Below, piece after piece: positions 56,900 through 64,000 of a stretch of DNA of 64,000 bases. Made by a program: the position numbers and the translations under genes. The stretch is taken from positions 3,111,910-3,175,909 of the forward strand of contig NC_057012.1 in the NCBI RefSeq assembly GCF_000002595.2, written 5' to 3'. Source of the stretch: Chlamydomonas reinhardtii (taxonomy: Eukaryota > Chlorophyta > Chlorophyceae > Chlamydomonadales > Chlamydomonadaceae). The number at the start of each line of letters is the position of its first letter. The stretch's first letter is position 1. Under the pieces are notes generated by a model, which worked only from the letters and a program-made list of their open reading frames with translations, made no database searches and was not told where the DNA came from.

Positions 56900-59800
56900 C
56901 TAGGCACACTCCGCCACTCCCATGGCGAAGCGCACGTGGCCATGCACACGGCCGTGCCCGTGCTGCAACCCGCCGCCGTTGCCGTTGACATTGTCGTTGG
57001 CCCCGGCAACCGCCAGCGCCGCCACTGCCATGTTGTGCGCGGCGGCCGCCTCTGCCTCCGCTGTGGGCACGGTGTCCAGCGCTGTGTCAAAGGACGACCC
57101 GGCCCGCACAAGCCCCTCCCGGCCCCGGTGCACACTGGCCTCGTCCCGCAGCGACAGCGCACTGCGCTGCACCGACGACCGAGGCACCTCAACGGCCTCG
57201 CCGCCGCCGGCGCCGCCGCGGTTGCTGCCGTCCATGCCACCCGTCCGCTCCATCACCGTGGCCAGGCGCTGACCCCCAGGCGAGGCCGGCGGCGGTCCGC
57301 CGCTGCTGCCGGTGCTCATGCCTGCGCCGCTGCCTTGCCGTGCAAAGCCCGCCCCGCCACCATTCCCAGCCGCCCCTGCTGCCGCCAGAGTGCCGGCAGC
57401 GGCGCCTGTGCCCGGCGGCCCCGCAGGCGCTGCGGCGCCAAGGGGAGGCTCAGGCCGCGTGTGGCGGCGCTCGCGCGGCACGTAGGGCGCGGTCATGCGG
57501 CCCCCGCGCAGCGCCGCCCAGTCGAAGCCGGCAAACCAGGCATGGCGCATGACGGACGCCACGGTCTGGGGCCGCTTGCTGGGCTTGGCAGCCAGCATAC
57601 GGTTGAACAGGTCCTGTGAGCCGGCATGTGTAACCATGTCAATACGTTTTGCAGCGACATTGCCAAAGCTACAAGTTACACACTAGCATATTCGCCAGCG
57701 TGTGCCAAGCCTCTGTCCACTGCCCCATACCCCGAGGCCCCGCGCACGCACCTGCAGCTGCGGGCTGAAGCGCGGGTGCGTGGGCGGCCGCCAGCCCTTC
57801 TTCAGCACCTCCTCCGGCCGGTCCGTCACCACGCTGCCCGTCAGCACCTGGAACAGCGTCGCCGCCGCCGACCAGATGTCCGCGGGCACGCCGTAGCTGC
57901 TGCGCGTCTTGCTGCTGCCGTAGGCGTACACCTCGGGCGCTATGTAGCCGGTGGTGCCGCAGCAGCCCACGGTCTGGCCGTTGGCGTCCAGGGCCACGGT
58001 GAAGCCCAGGTCTGCCAGCTTGGCGGTGCCGTCCGAGGTCAGCAGTAGGTTGCTGGGCTTGATCTGTGGTGGGGCGTGTGGTTTGTGTGGGGGGGGGGTG
58101 GGGGGGGTGGGTGGGTTGGAAGTTGGGAGAGGTGGGCGAGGTGGACGGGTCAGGGCGTGGAGTGGGAATGGCGCTGCAGACAGCAGCATAAAGAGAAGCG
58201 GCGCGCGGCGCACAAGAGGGTGCGCGACAAACGAGCAACAGCACGCCGTGCTATCCGCCGTTGGCTGCGCGCGTCCGCCTTCATTATCAAAAAGAACCCC
58301 GCGGCCCCCTGTCGCTCACGTCTCTGTGCAGCAGTCCGTTGTTGTGCAGGAACTCCAGAGCCAGCAGCAGGCAGCCCATGTAGTAGCGCGCGCTGGCCTC
58401 GCTCATCAGCAGCCGCTGCTTGTTGGCGCCGCGCCGGTCCTTCAGGGACTGCGCGAAGAGGGGCCGAGCGAGGAGGCCACAACAGGAAGGCAATGGTAAG
58501 CGGGCGTGCAGCGAGGAGCCCAGCACATGCGCTGCTGCTGTCGGAGCAGCTACCGCTGGCATACTCACAGCTGCTACCCCTCTACGGGTTTGGGTTCAGT
58601 TGCTTTGGGTTCTGGAGTGAACTACCCCCCCCCCCCGCCCCACAACTAACGTCCGGTCACCGCAAACAGTCCTGTCCCCGGACCCAAACAACAGCAACAC
58701 ACACCCGACCCTGAACTCCCCTGGCTGGGTCTTGGTCTAGCTGGGTTTGGAGTGACGTTTACCCCCCCCCCCCCGCTTTTCCGAACATCCTTGCCAACCC
58801 CCCCTCCCCCCGCCGCGTACACTTACAATAAGCATGCCCGCCAGGTCACCGCCCTCCGCCCACTCCATGACGTAGCTGCAGTGCTCGTCGCCGTCCTCCA
58901 CGAACCCGAACAGCCGCACGATGAAGGGGCACTGCTGGCAGCGGTGCAGCTGCATCAGCTCGCGCTCCTGGTTCCAGCCCAGCGGCACGCGCTTCACCGC
59001 CACAATCAGCTGAGGGTCGTTCACGGACGATGCGCTCGCCAGCTGCGACCCCGAGGCGGCCGCCTCCCCTTCCGCGGCCGAGGCGTCCACGGTGGCAAGG
59101 CCGCCTTCCGCGGCCCTTGGCGGCGACTTCGCCCCCGGGTCCAGCTCCGCTGTGCCGGCGCCGGGCCCTGACGAGCCGGAGGTGGCCGATGAGGAAGACA
59201 ATGTGGCTGGACTGGAGCCGGTCGCCTCCTCCGCCATGGTGGACCCGGCAGAGCGCTCCGCCACCGGCAGCTGTGTGCCCGGCGCCCCGCCGCCACTGCC
59301 GGAGGCCTGCTCCGCCTGCGCCTCGCCCGCCCCGGGCTCCTCCGGTAGCTCCGGTACCTCCGGCACCTCCTCCATCGGGCCGCCCGTGAGGCTGGTGGTG
59401 CGGCTGCGCTGCCCGAAGGCCGCGCCGCTGCTGGCGGCCCGCTGGTGGTGCGTCCGCTGCGACGGCGCGCTCCCGGGCCTCGTCGCCGCTGCCGCCTGCT
59501 GCTGTTGCTGTTGCGGTTGGGCGCTGCCCGATTCTGAGTTGCGGTTGCTGGTGGGGTTGCTGGGGGCCGACGGCCCCAGCGGCATACTGCTGGTCGCCAG
59601 CTCGCGCTGAGACATGACGTGTCGCGGCATGGCGTGGCCGGCGGCGGAGGCGGTGCGTGCTGTAGCGGAGGAGACGCCGCCGCAGGGCAGGCGCGACATG
59701 GGGATGCGGCACAGGTTGACGGAGCCGTAGGCGCCCTCACCCAGCGCCACCAGGGGCTTGATGTCGCTCTGATCGATGCGGTCCAAGCACTCCTGGTCCT

Positions 59801-60813
59801 GTGGTGAGACAAAGCGCCAGGTTATGAAGCGGCATCGTAAGTGCCTCTGCGGTGGCGCGGTAGGATGGCCAGCGGTCGCGTGCGTGTACGGGTGCTAGGA
59901 CCCCCTGGGAGTACGCGGTGCTAAGCTACCTTACCCCCAGGAACCCCCTGCAGATCCATGGTCACTTTGCTTACAATGCGCAGAGGCAGTTCTGAGCATA
60001 GTTGCGCAAGCGGCGTGTGCAGAACCCGGCACAGTGGCCCGCGCCTGGCCGGCATGCCCTGCCCACAACCCGCTGGTATCTGCAGCGCCCCGCCCTGTGT
60101 AGCAATGCATTTACCTGTGGCGTTGCTGGCCTCCAGTGTTTGTGCGACCAGTCCTCTATGAGGAACTTCACTGCCTCCAGGTCCGTCAGCGCGCTGCGGG
60201 TGCGCTCTGCGAGGGGTCGCCCGTGGTGCAGGGCCACGCCTCAGGACTGAACCCCAGTCGCGGCGGCAGACCCCAGCCGGTGCATACGCCTAGAATACAG
60301 CTGAAATACATACATGCGCAGCTGGCCCGGCGGCCTGGGCCGCGCTCCTGTTGTGCGCAAAGAACGCAGCACCCTACCACAGCCAAGGCGCACCCGTCGC
60401 GCGACAACAGCGAACATTTCAAAACACATTGCTTTACACTAAGCACGCGGCGAAATAGGCTTCCCGCCTGCCGAGGTGACGCGTGTGCCGGGGCCGCAGC
60501 ATGAAGCACCCTTCGCGCGCTCACCCATAACCGGCTCCATCGATGGCCGCAGGGCCGTTGCTCCTCCATCATTGCCAGAGCTTGCTAGACTGGAAGGAGG
60601 AGTGCTGGCAGCCCCCAAGGGCTTCTTCGGCGAGTTCAGCGACGAGCGCGACGAGCGCGTGGACAGCCGCTTCCAGGAGCGGCTTCCAAATTTGCTGCCA
60701 CCGTGCGCCGTGTCGTTGGGCGTAGTTGTGGTGCTGCTTGTGTTCAGGTCCTCATCATTGTCAACTAGACCTTTAAGGGAGCTACCCGAAATGCACCGCG
60801 CAAAGAACGACAT
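56900..60813 (-). CDS. Ser/Thr protein kinase with DLG motif and N-lobe insert
   Basis: Six exons in transcription order: 60813-60525, 60239-60115, 59798-58827, 58448-58320, 58063-57752, 57613-56900; 846 residues (an in-frame ATG at 60906 would add 31). Kinase landmarks: GEGAYGSV (about 158-165), VAVK (Lys about 407), YVMEWAEGGDL, LLHRDIKPSN across a splice site, KLADLGF where most kinases have DFG, CGTTGYIAPEVY, YGVPADIWSAAATLFQVLTG and a final-lobe KRPQTVASVMRH. About 235 low-complexity residues (Gln, Ser and acidic PEVPELPEEPG) are inserted between the glycine loop and the beta3 lysine. The C-terminal tail of about 200 residues is disordered. Loop and APE sequences are loosely AGC- or CAMK-like, but I would not assign a subfamily. 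Upstream and substrates are unknown. Confidence 0.82.
58622..58775. repeat. Poly-C tracts in kinase intron
   Basis: Two runs of ten or more C (about 58625-58636 and 58761-58774) in the third intron. Such tracts are prone to length error in sequencing. Confidence 0.85.
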
Positions 60814-61911
60814 GATATTGCTGATGCGGCCTCCTAGGAGGCCGGCCGGGCTTAGCTGCGTAAGCGCATTCTTGGGGTATTGTTCGGGTGTTGAGTTCGG
60901 TCGCAACTGTGGAAAGAGGTCCTGGTGCCTTTCCTTGCGTTATTGTAGTTAAGAAGTATCAAGTTGGTATAATGGATATGGCCTGTGCGAAAAAGGCGAA
61001 AGCCGGGGGCCGAGTCCGTCCATGGAGTGCAGTCACCTTCTTGCATCAGCTGCTTACACTCGTCGCGCGCCGTATCGCCATACACATACATCGTGCTGCA
61101 TTTAACAATTTGGGACGGCTGGGAGCTACCGAGGGCGTGTTCCGGCTAAACTTGCCCTTGTCGACGGTTTTCCGGGAGTGTCTGCTGAGGCACAGGTCGA
61201 GCGCCCTGCACGATGCGGATAGCAACTGTTTGGACGTCAATGTTTGATGCCTTATTCGGCTCTAAGACTGTGAATTGGAGTTGAGGCGCGCGGGGCACAT
61301 GTTTGTCAGCGTCCGACTAACACCTCGGCCCCCGCACCATCCACCAACCGCCACTGCGACAGGACGTACCAACGATGCCAGCTGGCCTTGAAGCCGTTAG
61401 CCCGTTACAGCCTATTGACCTTGGGCAACTGCCAATCCGGGCCTTTCGACACACCACGGTAATGCGCCAGCCCTGCAACCTCATGCCCTGCACACGCCTG
61501 CACACCCCTAACCCGCACTTGCGCCCTGCAGTGCCCTCCCTGCTGCACATAGCATCTGACTGTAGAGGCACCGCTGCATAAGACGTACCACCCCCCTCCG
61601 CCGGCGGGCACACATGCCTCCGCACCGCCCAATGCCGCTGTCCACATGAGCCCCTGACCCACTCGCTGCAGCTGCGCCCCTCAACGGGCCCGCCACCCAC
61701 CGCCAGGCCTGCCAGGCCCTTTCCCCAACCATCCGCCCAACCCACGGCCATCACCTAATCGCCTAACCAGCTAGCCTTGCGCCTCCTCCTCCTTCGCAAC
61801 TCTCCATCCCTCTCGAGCCCTTCTCACGTGTCTGGTAGCACTCAGCAGCAGGCACCCGCCCCCCCAACTGCCTCGCCCCACAGCCCTATGGCCCCGACAG
61901 CTCCTCCCCCT
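60814..61911. other. Intergenic region
   Basis: Between the kinase start and the STT3 stop. TTACA near 61404 (TGTAA on minus) is a plausible STT3 polyadenylation signal. No gene seen. Confidence 0.5.
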
Positions 61912-63730
61912 CTACCCGCGGCGCGGCGCCGGCGCCTTGCCTTTCCCCTTCTTGGCTGCGCGCGGGTGCGGGTCCCGCAGCGGTTGGTCCCGCACCCGGT
62001 AGATCCGCATCATCCAGTGCTGGCTGGTGAACACCTCCTCGAAGTAGTTGAGCTTCACGTTGAGTCGGCCGATCTGGTAGCCGCGCACGCGGTCGATGCC
62101 GCGCTGCCCCGTGCTCAGCTGGGACTCGTCCGCGAAGCTGTCAAGGAAGGAGTTTAGATACCAGCCCAAGAGGGAGAGGGAAGTTACATTCATGATTAAT
62201 TAAAAAGAAGCAAAGTTGTAGGCAAGCACATTGGTACAGGGGAGGAGAGGCAGTTCATTCCAGAACCCAGAGCAAGGGGCGGAGGGCGTGTGGAGGGTGT
62301 GTGTGTGTTGGGGAACAGAGTCGAGGGGTGGAGGCACAGGGGCGGCAAGCCGAGCACCTGCGCCGGCCTGTGCGTCCCTTTGCTACAAGACATGCGTGTA
62401 TGTGTTTCTTGTTCCTGTGTGCGGATGACTTGTGGATGTCACGCAATCCTCTAGCACTGCAGCAGCACAGCGCCTCTACACCCTCCCAGCACCGCCGCAT
62501 GACACCCCTCACTCGTAGTATGACAGCTTGTACATGAGGCTGTTGAGCATGGTCTTCGCGCCGGCGGCGTCCACCCGGTAGTCACCGTCCGGGGTCAGGT
62601 AGTCCTTCTCCTTGATCTCTGTGTGGGGGGGAGGGAAGGGGTTACATTCATGATAAGCTGAGAGAATGGCACACGGTAGGCAATCTTGGGGGAGGGAGGG
62701 AGGTGGCGTTGAGGCAGGCAGGGAGGCAGGCAGGCAGGCGATAAGACCGGCGCAAGAGGCTGGGTTGCAGAATGCAGGAGGAGTGGGGTGCGGCGTGCGG
62801 GTGCAGAGAGCGGCGGAGGGCGGCATGGCAGCCAGTGGGCGATGGGTGATGGCCCGGCAGGGCAGCAAGGCATCCCCACACTCCAATGACACGCCGTCGA
62901 CGCCGCAGCCATTCGCTGCTTCCTGTGTTACCCGCCAGCCTTCCCAGCCCACCCACTGCCGCCCGCACACCCAGCCACCCAGCCCACCCACACTCGCCTG
63001 GGTACACGCCGCCGCCGATGCGCACCATCCACAGGAACTTGTTGATGTCGTCCGAGGGGTAGCCCACCTGCACGGGGGTTGCAGCCACGACTAGTTGGGG
63101 GGGCGGGTCGCAGTGCTTCCCAGCTCCAAGGATCAGGACGCGGAGTTCACGTGCAGCCCGCAGCACCAGCGGCCGCGCCACTTCCATCACACCGCCGACC
63201 CACCAGGCAGTGGTGCAGCAGCTGCATCTGCCACGGTGGCTTCTAGGTCCGCAGCCCCCATCGCAGCGGCACGGCACGGCCCGCCCCCGCACCGACTCAC
63301 GAACCCCCCCTCCCCCCCCCCCCCGTGGCCGCTCATGTGGTAACGGCTTCGTCTGCAGTCTTCAGTGCATCCTGTACCGCTTTTCCAAACATCCCTGCAA
63401 CCCCCCCCACACACACGCACACGCCACGCTACGCACCAGTCCGCCAAACACCACGAACACGTACTCCACATCCAGCGAGCGGTAGATCTGCCATGCCTGT
63501 GCGCACGTGTGCAGGCCAGGTGCGGCAGTGTGGAAGTGGGTCAGCGCGTAGCGGAGGATTGCGACCGGTGCACACGGCATACGAGCCTAGTTGGGAGCAC
63601 AGCTTTGATGTTGGTTGCCACAAATTCAGTGCGTAGTCAGCTCTGTGACACGCCCGAGCAAGCAGCTCACCAGCCCATCACCGAACACACATGCTGACAT
63701 GCACATTCTTTGCTTTTACCCACTCTGAAA

Positions 63731-63786
<56 letters not shown>

Positions 63787-63937
63787 TGCACACACACGCC
63801 CGCACCTTGGCCTCCGGGCTGCTCATGGCTCTCCCCACGGTGGCGATGTGCGAGGTGTTCCAGGTGTTGTTGTCCACAATGACGGTGCGGTTGGCCATGG
63901 CGGTCGTCTGGTAGCCGTAGTCCCACCAGCTGGCCAC
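61912..63937 (-). CDS. STT3: Oligosaccharyltransferase catalytic subunit STT3, C-terminal part
   Basis: Catalytic subunit of the ER oligosaccharyltransferase, which transfers the lipid-linked glycan to Asn of NxS/T. The gene continues past the right edge; 63938-64000 is intron. Exons seen, in transcription order: 63937-63806, 63496-63437, 63067-62998, 62618-62513, 62137-61912; 197 residues. The signature SWWDYGYQ, which recognises the sequon, opens the first exon, followed by [26 protein letters not shown] and a DK-type motif in [19 protein letters not shown]. The C-terminus continues with [24 protein letters not shown], the conserved end region [20 protein letters not shown], and a basic tail KKGKGK. 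The intron after VYP uses a GC donor (62997). Two introns carry the motif TCATGAATGTAAC before their acceptors. It cannot be told from this part whether it is the A or B type. Confidence 0.93.
62688..62752. repeat. GGCA-type microsatellite in STT3 intron
   Basis: Imperfect (GGCA)n and GGGA runs within the intron between the VYP and IKEKDY exons. Confidence 0.8.
63309..63323. repeat. Poly-C tract in STT3 intron
   Basis: Run of about 14 C, broken once, in an intron; length likely variable. Confidence 0.8.
63730..63790. repeat. CA microsatellite in STT3 intron
   Basis: (CA)n of about 50 bp, followed by imperfect CA repeats, in the intron between the SWWDYG exon and the next. Confidence 0.96.
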
Positions 63938-64000
63938 CTGCGTGCGCACGTGAGCGAGTTCACGACACTTTGTGTTTTTGCGTGTTCTTGTGACTGGGTT

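Overview
The window looks like nuclear DNA of a volvocine green alga, Chlamydomonas reinhardtii or a close relative. The evidence is high GC, intron-dense genes with short GT-AG introns, long Ala/Gly/Pro/Gln-rich stretches in proteins, TG/CA microsatellites, TGTAA-type polyadenylation signals, a tRNA-derived SINE, a KDZ DNA transposon, and genes typical of this clade (DGAT2/DGTT-like, STT3, NRS/ER, ankyrin proteins). I rebuilt genes by hand from reading frames and splice sites. For every complete model the exon lengths sum to a multiple of three.

Layout. 1-3286: unassigned DNA, then a plus-strand gene for a small secreted, proline-tailed protein whose 3' end runs into a SINE (about 3276-3805). 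3830-15642: an 11.8-kb Kyakuja-Dileera-Zisupton (KDZ) DNA transposon with about 305-bp terminal inverted repeats. It carries a complete-looking transposase gene (+), a second gene of unknown function (-) converging on it, a 199-bp satellite array between the two (with a 228-N gap), a 187-bp array inside an intron of the second gene, and a 99-bp coding repeat. Its right end lies 82 bp upstream of the start codon of a diacylglycerol acyltransferase type 2 gene (15725-20210, +).

21649-27740 (-): two tandem paralogues encoding secreted proteins of unknown function with identical exon structure. 29109-37755 (-): a TKL/Raf-like kinase of about 2,600 residues with a huge disordered N-terminus. 38005-38540 (-): a small membrane-anchored ORF with a methyltransferase-like fragment. 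38931-42481 (+): an organic-cation-type MFS transporter, divergent from it. 43604-47769 (-): an ankyrin protein with an F-box-like segment. 48438-50837 (-): a LYR-like/ApaG fusion protein. 51687-55027 (-): a rhamnose-pathway epimerase/reductase (NRS/ER). 56900-60813 (-): a Ser/Thr kinase with a DLG motif and a large insert in its N-lobe. 61912 to the right edge (-): the C-terminal part of the oligosaccharyltransferase catalytic subunit STT3.

The host genes do not form one pathway. NRS/ER (nucleotide sugar synthesis) and STT3 (N-glycosylation) both feed glycan metabolism, and DGAT2 makes storage lipid, but their proximity looks incidental. The most unusual part is the large two-gene KDZ element with nested satellites, sitting between a truncated secreted-protein gene and the DGAT2 start. 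All functional calls are by motif recognition; no database search was run.
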